From: JAJYKC01 sp035545735
GTDB lineage: Bacteria; Acidobacteriota; Terriglobia; Bryobacterales; Bryobacteraceae
Direction: 5' to 3'
DNA: 64,000 nucleotides
NCBI GenBank assembly: GCA_035545735.1
Contig: DASZXS010000051.1
Coordinates: 68,582-132,581, forward strand
The translations under genes and the position numbers were made by a program. Below are positions 1-9,472 of this stretch, piece by piece; position 1 is the stretch's first letter, and each line of letters opens with the position of its first letter. The notes beneath the pieces were generated by a model. It was given only the letters and a program-made list of their open reading frames with translations, was not told the origin of the DNA and did no database searches.

Positions 1-646
1 AGACGTTCGTATTGGAGCCCTCGCCCTGTTCGGGAGCGCTGGTAAGAGCGCCATCCAAGCGCACCTCCGCGGTGGCGTTGCGCTGGCCGTTGGAGATGAA
101 GTTCGTGCCGGTCGGATAGTTATCCTGGATTCCGGACCCCGGGGACTCCGTAACTCCGCCGGCGAGAAACACCAGCCCGAAAAAGCTGCGGCCGTACAGG
201 GGAATCTCGCGCGTCGAACTGCCCGAAATCGCGGTGCCGATGGCGGCGCTGCCGGTATCGAGCAGCGGCGCGGATTCGGTGACTTCCACCGAGGAAGCCA
301 CCGCGCCAAGCTCCAGAGTGACGTTGACGACAGCCTGCTGACTTACCGCAAGCACCAGATTCCTGGACTCAAAACGCCGGAAGCCCTGGCTTTCCACAAA
401 CAGGTTGTACACGCCGGGCCGGACGCCGTTCAGGGTGTAGAGCCCGCGGGAGTCGGTCTTCTGAATGACCGCAATCCCCGTGGAAACATCGGTGAGCGTG
501 ACCGTGGCGCCCGGAACGACCGCGCCCCCCGGGTCGGTGACCGCACCTCTCACCTGAGCTTTGTAACTGCCCTGCGCAAAGATGACCGCGCCGGAAAGGC
601 TCATGATACAGGCAGCCAGCGCGAACCGCCATCGAGACTGAAACAT
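1..646 (-). CDS. TonB-dependent receptor, Oar-like (N-terminal part, truncated by window edge)
   Basis: Reading the minus strand from an ATG at 646 gives an open frame to the window edge (215 codons). It begins with a signal peptide (MFQSRWRFALAACIMSLSG..., ending near AQG), followed by a carboxypeptidase-regulatory-like beta-sandwich (VRGAVTDPGGAVVPGATV, then SRGLYTLNGVRPGVYNLFVE at about residues 30-100) and the beginning of a plug-like region (REIPLYGRSFFGLVFLAGG). This architecture is that of Oar/CarboxypepD_reg TonB-dependent outer-membrane receptors, which are abundant in Acidobacteria and are thought to import large substrates. A purine-rich AGGGGGG ribosome site lies just upstream and a good sigma70-like promoter precedes it. 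The barrel lies outside the window; substrate unknown. Confidence 0.88.
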   Translation of the reverse strand, partial: MFQSRWRFALAACIMSLSGAVIFAQGSYKAQVRGAVTDPGGAVVPGATVTLTDVSTGIAVIQKTDSRGLYTLNGVRPGVYNLFVESQGFRRFESRNLVLAVSQQAVVNVTLELGAVASSVEVTESAPLLDTGSAAIGTAISGSSTREIPLYGRSFFGLVFLAGGVTESPGSGIQDNYPTGTNFISNGQRNATAEVRLDGALTSAPEQGEGSNTNV

Positions 647-681
647 AACCCAACCCCCTGGACGGACTTTGTTTCAGTTAT

Positions 682-710
682 ACATTATGCGAATATTACT
701 TTCCTGTCAA
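682..710 (-). promoter_or_regulatory. Sigma70-like promoter for the truncated TonB receptor
   Basis: On the minus strand a perfect -35 TTGACA (710-705) is followed after 17 nt by TAATGT (687-682), with an AT-rich upstream stretch. The predicted start leaves a leader of about 30 nt before the ATG at 646. This is the best consensus promoter in the window. Confidence 0.65.
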
Positions 711-811
711 TACTTTTGTTTGTGTTTTGTTTCCAATAAGGTGAGTTTTGCCATTCGTCCGAGCGAGACCACCCTTCCCGGTGAGTCCGGCGCGGCTTAC
801 GATGATAGATC

Positions 812-2479
812 ATGAGGCCGCTCGCGCTTCCCTTCCTCGCGGTGTGTTCGCTCCTCGCTCAGCCTTCCGCGACCCTGGTTTTGATCCACGGCAAGATCTG
901 GACCGGCGACCCGCACCGTCCGGAGGCGGAGGCCGTGGCGTGCCTCGGCTCACGTATTGTGGCGGTGGGGTCGAATGAGGAAATTCGCAAATGGGCCGGA
1001 AAAAGCGCCACCGTCATCGACCTCCACGGCCTCCGCGCCACACCGGGCTTCAACGACGCCCACGTTCACTTCGCCTCCGGCGGCGCGGACCTCTCGTCGG
1101 TTCAGCTCCGCACCGCGCGCAGCGAATCCGAATTCCGCGACCGGATCGCGGCTTTTGCCGCCAAACTTCCCCAGGGCCGCTGGATCACCGGCGGCGCCTG
1201 GGATCACGAAAACTGGACTCCCGCGCGGCTTCCCACCCGGCAACTCGTCGATGCCGCCGCCGGCGATCATCCGCTATTTATTAGCCGCCTGGACGGCCAC
1301 ATGTCGCTGGTCAATACGCTGGTGCTGCAACGGGCCCATATTACGCGCGCGACACCCGATCCGCCGGGCGGAACCATTGTCCGCGATGCGCAAGGGGAGC
1401 CGACTGGAATTCTGAAGGACGCGGCGCAGGATTTAGCGGCGGCCATCCTGCCGGCGGCGAGCGAGGAAGAACTCACCGAGGACGTCCGCGCGGCCATGCG
1501 CTATGCCAACGAGCGCGGCGTTACCAGCGTTCAGGATATGTCCGCCGCTCCCGAGGTGCTGCGTGTCTATCAAAAGCTCCTCGGCGCGGGCGAACTTACG
1601 GTGCGCATTTCGGGACATCAGCCGCTGCCGGAGTGGAAGCGGCTCGCCGCGGCCGGGCTTCTCGCTCACTTCGGCGGCGATCAACTCCGCGCCGGGGGAA
1701 CGAAAGGGTTCGCCGACGGATCTCTCGGTTCCACTACCGCTCTTTTCTTTCACCCCTATCTCGATGCGCCCGACACGAGCGGCCTGGCGAACGACGAGAT
1801 GATTCCCGAGAGCAAGATGCTCGGCAACATTCTCGGGGCCGACCGCGCCGGCCTGCAGGTGGCGATCCACGCCATCGGGGATAAGGCGAACAAGCTGATT
1901 CTCGATATGTACGAACAAGCCGAGAGGGAAGACGGACCGCGCGACCGGCGTTTTCGCATCGAACATGCGCAGCATCTCCGGCAGGAGGATATCCCACGGT
2001 TCGCGCGGCTGCATGTCGTCGCATCGATGCAGCCCTACCACGCGATTGACGATGGACGGTGGGCGGCAAAGCGCGTGGGGGCGGAGGTGCTGAAGGGGAG
2101 CTACGCGTTTCGCTCGCTGCTCGATTCCGGCGCGATTCTGGCGTTTGGGTCGGACTGGGATGTCGCTCCGATGGACCCGATTCTCGGAATCTACGCGGCC
2201 GTCACCCGCCGCACACTCGACGGAAAGAACCCCGGCGGATGGCTTCCGGAGCAGAAGATCACCGCCGAGGAGGCTCTGCGGGCTTACACCTACGGCTCCG
2301 CGTATGCGAGCTTCGACGAAAAGAGCAAAGGGACCATCGCCCCGGGCATGCTGGCCGACATCACGGTCCTTTCGGACGACATCCTGAAAATGCCGCCCGA
2401 AAAGATTCGCGATGCGAAAGTGGCGCTCACTATCTTCAACGGGCGCGAGGTATATCGCGCGGCGAATATACTCCGCTGA
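812..2479 (+). CDS. Secreted amidohydrolase family 3 protein (YtcJ-like)
   Basis: A 555-residue metal-dependent hydrolase of the amidohydrolase 3 (YtcJ/exoenzyme regulatory AepA) type. Visible marks are an N-terminal signal peptide (MRPLALPFLAVCSLLAQPS), the beta-sandwich start LIHGKIWTGD, the metal-binding HVHF at about residues 84-87, an IHAIGD histidine near 354, RIEHAQ near 385 and the terminal FGSDWDVAPMDP aspartate near 450. The substrate of this family is usually not known; it hydrolyses C-N bonds of amides or ureido compounds. It faces the second TonB receptor tail to tail, with a single base between the two stop codons. Start ATG is chosen because it gives a clean signal peptide. Confidence 0.9.
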   Translation: MRPLALPFLAVCSLLAQPSATLVLIHGKIWTGDPHRPEAEAVACLGSRIVAVGSNEEIRKWAGKSATVIDLHGLRATPGFNDAHVHFASGGADLSSVQLRTARSESEFRDRIAAFAAKLPQGRWITGGAWDHENWTPARLPTRQLVDAAAGDHPLFISRLDGHMSLVNTLVLQRAHITRATPDPPGGTIVRDAQGEPTGILKDAAQDLAAAILPAASEEELTEDVRAAMRYANERGVTSVQDMSAAPEVLRVYQKLLGAGELTVRISGHQPLPEWKRLAAAGLLAHFGGDQLRAGGTKGFADGSLGSTTALFFHPYLDAPDTSGLANDEMIPESKMLGNILGADRAGLQVAIHAIGDKANKLILDMYEQAEREDGPRDRRFRIEHAQHLRQEDIPRFARLHVVASMQPYHAIDDGRWAAKRVGAEVLKGSYAFRSLLDSGAILAFGSDWDVAPMDPILGIYAAVTRRTLDGKNPGGWLPEQKITAEEALRAYTYGSAYASFDEKSKGTIAPGMLADITVLSDDILKMPPEKIRDAKVALTIFNGREVYRAANILR

Positions 2480-2480
2480 A

Positions 2481-5400
2481 TCAGAAGTGGATCCGCGCCG
2501 TGTACTGGATCTCGCGTCCGTAGTTGCCGCCGGCAACCCAAGTGCTCTGGCCCATGGTGCCGCTGCCAATCCCCGTATCGGGGGAGCTTGGCATGAAGAT
2601 GTTCGGCATGTTGTAGAACTCCATGCGGAATTCCAATTTCACGCGCTCGGTGATCGGGAAATCCTTGCTGACGGTCGAATCGAGCGACCAGAAGGACGGC
2701 CCGCGAAGGCCGTTGTAATACCAGGGGTTCGTCCGGGGGGTGTAAGCGCCGGATACCGCGAACACGGACGGATTGAAATAATAGCCCGACGGCACATTCT
2801 GCCTGGGGTCGCCGCTCACGTCGGCCTGACCGAACATCAGCAGCCCGCCGCTGTTGAACATCCACAGGCTACTGGTGGACCAACCGCCTAGAAACGCATC
2901 GACGAAGCGATTCGCGTTACTAAGGAACTGGCGTCCACGGCCCACCGGCACTTCCCAGGTCCCGGCGGCACGCAGGCTGTGACGCGGATTGCCGCGGTCC
3001 ATCATGGTGAACTTGTTGTTATAGGTATCGATGTCGTTGAAATACTGGCTGTGATATTCGTGATTGTAGTTGTAGGCAAGCAGGAAGTAGAACCCGTGCG
3101 ACATGGGCCGCTCCGCACTTAGCTGCAAGGCATAATAGTGGTCCGTGACTCCCGGCCACGCGTACTCGGTCAAATCGCCGTATTGCGGATAGGGCCGCAG
3201 CAAATTCCGCACGGAAATCTCCGGCTGGATTCCAAGGCTTCCGGGGACGATATTCGCCGGCATCCCGTAGAACGGGTTGGCAACCGACTGGTCAATCGCG
3301 CCCTTGTATTTATAGACCAGATTGGGATCGACCTGGTTCATGTTGAATCCGTAGTTGCCGCCCCACATGCTCGGATCCTGGACGTCGTGGCCGAAGTTCA
3401 TGAAGAAGGTACCTTCGGTGAAGAAGCCAAATGGCGCCTGCCGCTGGACCGACAGATTGATGCGGTCGTTAATCGGCACGTGGAGGCTCTGGTTCCACCA
3501 GTAAACGGAGTTGCCAACCTCGGTGTAGTCTCCGAGCGATGTGCCCTTCGGAAGCTGAATCGGATTCGAAGCGGGGAAGGGGTCGCTCAGGAAGGCGCGC
3601 GGCACGCCCTGGAGCGGTCCCAGAATAGGAGTGTCCTGCGAGAAGCCGTAGGTGGGAATTCCACCGCCTTCGGGGTGAACGGCCACCATCGGCACGGCAT
3701 AGCGCGCCCAACCGGTCCGGAGCACCGTCTTGTCGTTCAGGCGCAGCGCCAGGCCGGCGCGGGGCAAATAGGTCGCTTTCGGCGCCATGTACATGCGGCG
3801 GTCGGAGCCATTCGCAAACACGATGGTCCCGTTGTAGCTGTAGGGAATGTTCGCGATGCTGGTAACTTCCGAGGGCATCTGGGGCGGGTTGTTCGCCAGA
3901 GCCGGGAGCGGCATAGCCAGATTCAACTGCTGCACCAGGCGGTTTTGGTCTTCGAGCGGCGCGGTTTCCAATTCGTAGCGCATGCCCAGATTCAACGTGA
4001 GATTGCGCGTCAGCTTGATGTCATCCTGGAAATAGAATCCCCATTGCTGCTGGGCGGTGTCGAAAACAGGGTCGATGCGGGCCGTGCCGCCGTTCATCAC
4101 GCCCAGCAACGCGGATGCGTACACGCTTCCCGACTGCGTCGGATCGTAACCGAGGTACGACGACGCCGTATCGATGGAATCGAAATTGAATCCGCCGGGT
4201 CCGGGCGCGCCGTCGCGATCATAGGAATAACGCAGCTGCCAGCCGGCCTTCATGTGATGAATGCCGCGATCCATGGTCACGTTGACGGTCGGGTTGTGGG
4301 ACCGTCCGTGCACCTGCCACCAACTGCCGAAACCGGTGTGCGCGACGCTCGATCCGTTCAACAGGTAGTTGAAATTCGGGTAGTAGATCGCCGGCGAAGC
4401 TGCTAGCACGGGGGTATACCAGGCGTTCGGGAAGAAATTCGCCCATTCGCTCTCCGGAACTTTCGCCCATCCCGAATCATAATCGTCTTCCACGTAAGTT
4501 GCGCCATAGCGGAAGTCGATGGTGGTGCGCGGGCTCACCATCCATAACACGTCCATCGCCGAGTTCATGGCGTCCATGATTCCGCCATTGTCGGACGGAA
4601 CCGCGATCGTGTCGCCCCAGTTCGGGTTGTCGAGGCGCGTCTGATACTTCGAGAATCGCGCGTACATGCGCCACTTGTCGGAAATGTTGTAATCGACGCG
4701 ATCCGAAATATTCCAGTACTTGATCCACCAGGCGTAGGTGTTCTCGAAGTTGTTAGCACCGGAGAGATCGTTACCGGGCCGGTTCGGCTTCCACAGATCG
4801 TTGACCGCTCTTACACCCCCCGGGTCCATCTGGGCCTTGGGAACGATATTTCCCGGGAAGGGAGTACGGGTAACAGTGGACGTGGCGGGGTTAAAGATGG
4901 TCGACATCGGGTCGTAGATGACGCGGAGCCCGCCTTGGGGCGTCAGCGAGTGGGAAAAGTCTCCCGCGCGCTCCAGGTCGGTTGGAACGGTCGATTGGTT
5001 GCTCGCCGGCTGCGTGCTCTTCCACTGTTCATACACAAAGAAATTGAATAGTTTATTCTTCAGGATCGGATTGCCGATGGTGCCGCCCCAGATATGGTTT
5101 CGCACCACGCTGTCTTCGCGCGTGATCCGGTTCGTCATCGCGTTCAGGGCCGGGTTGCGTCCGAAATAGTAAGCGGTTCCGTGATATTCATTCGTTCCGG
5201 ATTTCATCGACAGGTTGAGCGTGCCGCCGGCGCTGAAACCGAACTCGGCATCCATGGAATTCTGCTGCACCGAGACTTCCTGCACGGCGTCCATCGGTGC
5301 GTTGTAGGATCCGCGGGCGGATATGTTCAGAGACACGCCGTCCAGTTCCTGATCGTTCTTTCCGCCGGTGGCGCCGCCGACGTCGAGGCCGCCGGACGAC

Positions 5401-5963
5401 CACATGTAAAACGGGTTCCGGTGGGAAACATCCCAATAGTCGTTCACCACGGCGGGATTCAGCAGGGTGAGCGTGTACGGGTTCCTCGCCAGAACCGGGA
5501 TGTTCTTCAACGCTTCGCCCTGCACGGTGGTCGTCATGGTGGAGGTATTGAACTGAAGCTGATCCGGCGCAGCCGTTACGTTCACCACTTCCGAGACACT
5601 TCCGGTGCCCAATGTGGCATTCACGGTGACGTCGCCGCGGGTCAGGACGGTAACGTTTTCCTGGACGAATTTCTGAAACCCGGAGGCTTCCACCGTCACC
5701 CGGTAAGCGCCGGGCTGCACGAAGTCGAAGAGATAATGGCCGGAATCGTCCGTATTCTGCGTGGTCGCGACGCCTGTACCCACATTACTCAGGGTCACCT
5801 TAGCGCTTGGAACGGCGGCATGACTTGCGTCCACCACAGTCCCTTGGACGGTGGCTCGATAGTCTTGCGAAAAGAGGTTACCTGCCAGGAGGATGACACA
5901 TAGACACAGGCAGATGGAAAAGTAACGACGCCAACAAGTTACGTTTTTCATGGTCCCCAACAT
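2481..5963 (-). CDS. TonB-dependent receptor with carboxypeptidase-regulatory domain (Oar-like)
   Basis: An 1160-residue outer-membrane protein. It has a signal peptide (hydrophobic ICLCLCVILLAGNLF), a carboxypeptidase-regulatory-like domain (VQGTVVDASHAAVPSAKV through GAYRVTVEASGFQKF, about residues 38-105), a plug-like segment (LKNIPVLARNPYTLTLLNPAV; QELDGVSLN) and a long beta-barrel rich in aromatic/Asn/Gly strands. It ends in an aromatic C-terminus (YTARIHF) as outer-membrane barrels do. The length matches Oar-like receptors of Acidobacteria (about 1000-1200). A second ATG at 5951 is an alternative start; neither has a well-spaced ribosome site. A promoter lies about 60 bp upstream. Substrate unknown, likely polymers or oligosaccharides. 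Confidence 0.92.
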   Translation of the reverse strand: MLGTMKNVTCWRRYFSICLCLCVILLAGNLFSQDYRATVQGTVVDASHAAVPSAKVTLSNVGTGVATTQNTDDSGHYLFDFVQPGAYRVTVEASGFQKFVQENVTVLTRGDVTVNATLGTGSVSEVVNVTAAPDQLQFNTSTMTTTVQGEALKNIPVLARNPYTLTLLNPAVVNDYWDVSHRNPFYMWSSGGLDVGGATGGKNDQELDGVSLNISARGSYNAPMDAVQEVSVQQNSMDAEFGFSAGGTLNLSMKSGTNEYHGTAYYFGRNPALNAMTNRITREDSVVRNHIWGGTIGNPILKNKLFNFFVYEQWKSTQPASNQSTVPTDLERAGDFSHSLTPQGGLRVIYDPMSTIFNPATSTVTRTPFPGNIVPKAQMDPGGVRAVNDLWKPNRPGNDLSGANNFENTYAWWIKYWNISDRVDYNISDKWRMYARFSKYQTRLDNPNWGDTIAVPSDNGGIMDAMNSAMDVLWMVSPRTTIDFRYGATYVEDDYDSGWAKVPESEWANFFPNAWYTPVLAASPAIYYPNFNYLLNGSSVAHTGFGSWWQVHGRSHNPTVNVTMDRGIHHMKAGWQLRYSYDRDGAPGPGGFNFDSIDTASSYLGYDPTQSGSVYASALLGVMNGGTARIDPVFDTAQQQWGFYFQDDIKLTRNLTLNLGMRYELETAPLEDQNRLVQQLNLAMPLPALANNPPQMPSEVTSIANIPYSYNGTIVFANGSDRRMYMAPKATYLPRAGLALRLNDKTVLRTGWARYAVPMVAVHPEGGGIPTYGFSQDTPILGPLQGVPRAFLSDPFPASNPIQLPKGTSLGDYTEVGNSVYWWNQSLHVPINDRINLSVQRQAPFGFFTEGTFFMNFGHDVQDPSMWGGNYGFNMNQVDPNLVYKYKGAIDQSVANPFYGMPANIVPGSLGIQPEISVRNLLRPYPQYGDLTEYAWPGVTDHYYALQLSAERPMSHGFYFLLAYNYNHEYHSQYFNDIDTYNNKFTMMDRGNPRHSLRAAGTWEVPVGRGRQFLSNANRFVDAFLGGWSTSSLWMFNSGGLLMFGQADVSGDPRQNVPSGYYFNPSVFAVSGAYTPRTNPWYYNGLRGPSFWSLDSTVSKDFPITERVKLEFRMEFYNMPNIFMPSSPDTGIGSGTMGQSTWVAGGNYGREIQYTARIHF

Positions 5964-6021
5964 CCAGTTAATTCATCTTTGAAACAGCTTGCTATACCCC
6001 AACTTACGAATGATTAGGTGG

Positions 6022-6051
6022 AGTTTAGCTCCGCAACGCTCGGGGTGTCAA
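6022..6051 (-). promoter_or_regulatory. Promoter for the second TonB receptor
   Basis: Minus-strand TTGACA (6051-6046), an 18-nt spacer and TAAACT (6027-6022). It would give a leader of about 50 nt ahead of the receptor start at 5963. Confidence 0.5.
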
Positions 6052-6183
6052 GGGTTTTTTGGCGCTCAGGCGCTTACCACAGGCTCTCCGAAGCCAAAAC
6101 AGAACAATTTCCGTGAGTGTTTCGCGGATAAACCATCATGCAAAAGGGGCGGTTCGCGGCCTCAAACGCATCCCGCGGCGGAC

Positions 6184-6867
6184 CTAGCGCGCGAGGATCT
6201 GCCGGACGATTACCGACGCTCCGTTGACGAAGATCTGGATGCCGATGCAGAGGAGGATGAAGGAAGACAGACGCGTGAGGATGCTGCTTCCGGTCTCGCC
6301 GAGGAACCTTTCGAGACGTTCGGCCGAACGGTAGCTCAAATAGATGGTCAGCGCCACCGCTCCGGTTCCCGCCACGGCGGCGCCGAGGGGAAGCAATCCC
6401 GCGAATTTACCCGAGGAGAAATTGGCGCCAAGGGTCAGCGCGACGGAAATGGAGCCCGGCCCGACGGTCAGGGGCATGGTGAGTGGATAGAATGCGATCG
6501 CTTTGAGGTTGCTCTCGCGCTTCTGCGCAGCCGCCCGGCTCTCCCCTTCGTTCCGATTGCCCGGATGATGCAGCAGACGCCAGCCCGACGCGCTCACCAG
6601 CAAACCTCCGCCAAGCTGAACCACGGGAAGGGATATTCCGAAGAAGGCGAGAATATAGGAGCCGATCAGCATGGATACAATCAGCAGGATGAACCCATTG
6701 ACCGCAACGGAGCGCGCCAGGGCCACGCGATTCCGGCTGCTGTATCCCGGCGTCATGCTCAGAAACAGAGGCGCCGCGCCGAACGGATTCACAATCGGGA
6801 AAAGGGCAAGAAACACCACGAGCGCCTGCCTGAGCGCTGAAAGAACTTCGCTGCCTAGCCCGTGCAT
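6184..6867 (-). CDS. MarC family integral membrane protein
   Basis: A 227-residue membrane protein of the MarC/UPF0056 (NAAT) family. The family hallmark near the N-terminus is present (VFLALFPIVNPFGAAPLFLSMT), as is a second conserved block, YPLTMPLTVGPGSISVALTLG at about residues 127-147. Six hydrophobic segments are visible, with a hydrophilic loop at about 100-120 between segments 3 and 4. Family members are inner-membrane proteins once linked to multiple antibiotic resistance and sometimes called amino acid transporters; the true function is unsettled. It is transcribed divergently from the S51 peptidase-like gene, only 19 bp apart. Confidence 0.9.
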   Translation of the reverse strand: MHGLGSEVLSALRQALVVFLALFPIVNPFGAAPLFLSMTPGYSSRNRVALARSVAVNGFILLIVSMLIGSYILAFFGISLPVVQLGGGLLVSASGWRLLHHPGNRNEGESRAAAQKRESNLKAIAFYPLTMPLTVGPGSISVALTLGANFSSGKFAGLLPLGAAVAGTGAVALTIYLSYRSAERLERFLGETGSSILTRLSSFILLCIGIQIFVNGASVIVRQILAR

Positions 6868-6886
6868 GGCGTCTTAATAGAATCGC

Positions 6887-7909
6887 ATGGAAGAGAAAAC
6901 CACGACCCGCGCGCTGCTCATCTTCGCCGCTTTCGGAGCCACCCTGCTTTCCGCGCAGGTGAAAACCAGCGGCGAAGTTTCAAAAGGCCCCGGATATTTT
7001 TACAAGGTGTACGGGAATCCGAAAGACATTGTAAAAAAAGCGCAGCCCGGCTTTTTCCTCGCCGGCGGCGGCGACGACCTTGACGACGGCTTTCGCTGGA
7101 TGTGCCGGCTCTCGGGCGGCGGAGACTTCCTGGTGCTCCGCGCTACCGGCGACGACGCCTACAATCCTTATATTTCTTCGATCTGCCCGCAACTGAACTC
7201 CGTCGCCACGCTCGTCATATCGAGCAGCGAGGGCGCGAATCAGCCCTTTGTCGCCGAAAAACTGCGCAACGCCGAGGCTATCTTCATTTCCGGCGGCGAC
7301 CAATCCCAGTACATCCGCTGGTGGAAGGGAACGGCGGTTCAGGATATTCTGAACGGCCGCATCGCCGCCGGGGTTCCGGTGGGCGGCACCAGCGCGGGGC
7401 TCGATGTGCTGGGGGAGTTCATCTATTCGGCGCTCCACGACACCGTAACCACTCCGGAGGCGCTCGCGAATCCGTTCCATGAGCGCGTAACTTTGGACCG
7501 TAAGTTTCTGTCGGTCCCGTTTCTCTCGGGAATCCTCACCGATGCCCACGTGGCCGAGCGAAACCGCCTGGGGCGCGACGTCGCCTTCCTGGCGCGGATT
7601 CTCGAACAGGGCTGGACGTATCGCGCGTCGGGCATCTTCATCGACGAAAAGACCGCCGTGCTGCTGCGCCCGGATGGCCGCGCCACGGTGATCGGGCCAG
7701 GGCACGCTTATTTCGTGCGCGCGTCATCCAAGCCGGAGATCTGCCAGCCGGGGAAACCGCTCACGTTTCGCAATCTCGCGGTGTATCGCGCCGGCCAGGG
7801 CGGATTCTTCGATCTTTCGGCATGGCGAGGCGGAGGAGGCTCGGCCTACCAGATCTCCGCCGAAAATGGAGTGATGCATTCCACGCAATCCAATGGCTCG
7901 GTGTATTAA
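6887..7909 (+). CDS. Secreted peptidase S51 / cyanophycinase-like protein
   Basis: 340 residues with an N-terminal signal-like segment (LLIFAAFGATLLSAQ). It carries the class-I glutamine-amidotransferase-like fold of peptidase family S51: FISGGDQ at 133-139, the nucleophile elbow GGTSAGLDVLG with Ser169, and DAHVAERNRLGR further on, which corresponds to the D-H...R-GR block of cyanophycinases. Known relatives are cyanophycinase (hydrolyses the Asp-Arg storage polymer) and dipeptidase E. Export would place this one in the periplasm or outside, so an intracellular storage role is unlikely. It is followed after 6 bp by an FAD-dependent oxidoreductase that is probably cotranscribed. The exact substrate cannot be told from sequence. 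Confidence 0.85.
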   Translation: MEEKTTTRALLIFAAFGATLLSAQVKTSGEVSKGPGYFYKVYGNPKDIVKKAQPGFFLAGGGDDLDDGFRWMCRLSGGGDFLVLRATGDDAYNPYISSICPQLNSVATLVISSSEGANQPFVAEKLRNAEAIFISGGDQSQYIRWWKGTAVQDILNGRIAAGVPVGGTSAGLDVLGEFIYSALHDTVTTPEALANPFHERVTLDRKFLSVPFLSGILTDAHVAERNRLGRDVAFLARILEQGWTYRASGIFIDEKTAVLLRPDGRATVIGPGHAYFVRASSKPEICQPGKPLTFRNLAVYRAGQGGFFDLSAWRGGGGSAYQISAENGVMHSTQSNGSVY

Positions 7910-7915
7910 AGGACG

Positions 7916-9469
7916 ATGAAAAAACTCCTCGTTGTTTTCCTGGCCGTGAGCGCGCCGCTTGCCGCCGAGACTTATGACCTCGCCGTATACGGCGCCACCG
8001 CGGGAGGCGTGATGACGGCGGTGGCCGGAGCGCGCTCCGGTCTGCGCGTTGTGCTGCTCGAACCGGGCAGGCACGTGGGCGGGATGGTGTCGGGAGGTTT
8101 GGGCGCCAGCGACTTCGGCCGCAAAGAAGTGATCGGTGGATATGCCGCCGAATTCTTTCGCCGCGCCGGCGATTACTACCATACCGGCCAATACGGATCC
8201 CGCGAAAGCTGGTACTTCGAGCCCCATGTCGCCGAGGCCATCCTGATTCAGATGCTCGATGAGGCGCACGTCACCCTGCTGCGGGGCAAGCGGATGAAAG
8301 AAAGCGGCGGTGTGACCAAGTCCGGCCCGACAATCCAGGCGATTCAGATGGAAGACGGCTCCAGCTACGCGGCGCGGGTATTCGCCGACTGTTCCTACGA
8401 AGGCGATCTCATGGCGCAGGCTGGCGTCTCGTACACGTGGGGCCGCGAGTCTTCACAGCAGTATGGGGAGTCCCTCGCCGGCGTGCGCGACCACACTCCC
8501 TACCACCAGTTTCTGGTTCCCGTCTCCGCCTACGATTCCAATCACAAACTGCTGCCCGAGATCTATTCCGGCTCCAAAGGCGAACCCGGCGCGGCCGACC
8601 GAAAGGTGCAAGCGTATAATTTTCGTCTCTGCCTGACGCAGCGCACCGACATTCTGGTTCCCTTCCCCAAGCCCGCCGGCTACGACCCGGCGCGCTATGA
8701 ATTGCTCGCACGCCTGATCGCCGCTCTGGCCGCGCATGGCGGCCGGGCCCCGGAGATGCACCAGTTCATGAATAACATCGCGGTTCCCAACGGCAAGACC
8801 GATGTGAACAACAATGGCGCGTTCTCCACCGACTACATCGGCGCAAGCTGGGAATATCCGGAAGCGTCTTACCAGCGCCGCTCCGAAATCTTCCAGGCGC
8901 ACGTTAACTACACCCAAGGCTTTTTCTGGTTTCTCGGGCACGACGAGCGCGTGCCGGAATCACTGCGCCAGGAAGTGAATTCCTGGGGTCTGGCGGGAGA
9001 CGAATTTACGGACAGCCACCACTGGCCGCATCAACTCTACATCCGCGAGGCGCGCCGCATGACCGGGGCTTTCGTGATGACGCAGAAAGATTTGCAAACC
9101 GACCTTCATAAGGCGGACTCGATCGGCAAGGGGTCTTACAACAGCGATTCTCACAATGTCCAGCGCATCGCGACGCCGTCCGGCGAGGTCGAAAACGAAG
9201 GCGACATGGAAGTTCCGGTTACGCCTTACGAGATTCCCTACCGGATTCTGCTTCCCAAGCGCGAGCAGGCCGTCAATCTGCTGACGCCGGTCTGTTTTTC
9301 GGCCAGCCATGTCGCTTACTCATCGGTACGGATGGAGCCCCAATATATGATTCTCGGCCAGGCGGCGGGCACGGCGGCCGCTCTGGCCGTGAAAAAGAAT
9401 CAAGCGGTTCAGGATGTCGATACCGCCGAGCTTCAGAAGATCCTGCGCGAGCAGAAAGCGATTCTCTGA
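7916..9469 (+). CDS. Secreted FAD-dependent oxidoreductase
   Basis: 517 residues; signal peptide MKKLLVVFLAVSAPLAAE, followed directly by a dinucleotide-binding Rossmann motif (DLAVYGATAGGVMTAVAGARSG) and the acidic residue for ribose binding (VVLLEPGRHVGG). The rest resembles the FAD_oxidored family (PF12831), in which a GGM-SGGLG-xxD segment follows the FAD site. A second FAD-contact region near the C-terminus reads EPQYMILGQAAGTAAALAV. Substrates of this family are mostly unknown; some members lie in polysaccharide-use loci. It probably forms an operon with the preceding S51-like gene. Convergent with the SDR gene, 3 bp between stops. Confidence 0.87.
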   Translation: MKKLLVVFLAVSAPLAAETYDLAVYGATAGGVMTAVAGARSGLRVVLLEPGRHVGGMVSGGLGASDFGRKEVIGGYAAEFFRRAGDYYHTGQYGSRESWYFEPHVAEAILIQMLDEAHVTLLRGKRMKESGGVTKSGPTIQAIQMEDGSSYAARVFADCSYEGDLMAQAGVSYTWGRESSQQYGESLAGVRDHTPYHQFLVPVSAYDSNHKLLPEIYSGSKGEPGAADRKVQAYNFRLCLTQRTDILVPFPKPAGYDPARYELLARLIAALAAHGGRAPEMHQFMNNIAVPNGKTDVNNNGAFSTDYIGASWEYPEASYQRRSEIFQAHVNYTQGFFWFLGHDERVPESLRQEVNSWGLAGDEFTDSHHWPHQLYIREARRMTGAFVMTQKDLQTDLHKADSIGKGSYNSDSHNVQRIATPSGEVENEGDMEVPVTPYEIPYRILLPKREQAVNLLTPVCFSASHVAYSSVRMEPQYMILGQAAGTAAALAVKKNQAVQDVDTAELQKILREQKAIL

Positions 9470-9472
9470 AAT

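Noticed and set aside
1433..2569. 378-codon minus-strand frame over the amidohydrolase
   Set aside because: Shadow of a gene with clear metal-binding motifs.
3138..4406. 422-codon plus-strand frame inside the second TonB receptor
   Set aside because: Antisense shadow with biased Val/Arg/His content; the receptor frame is strong.
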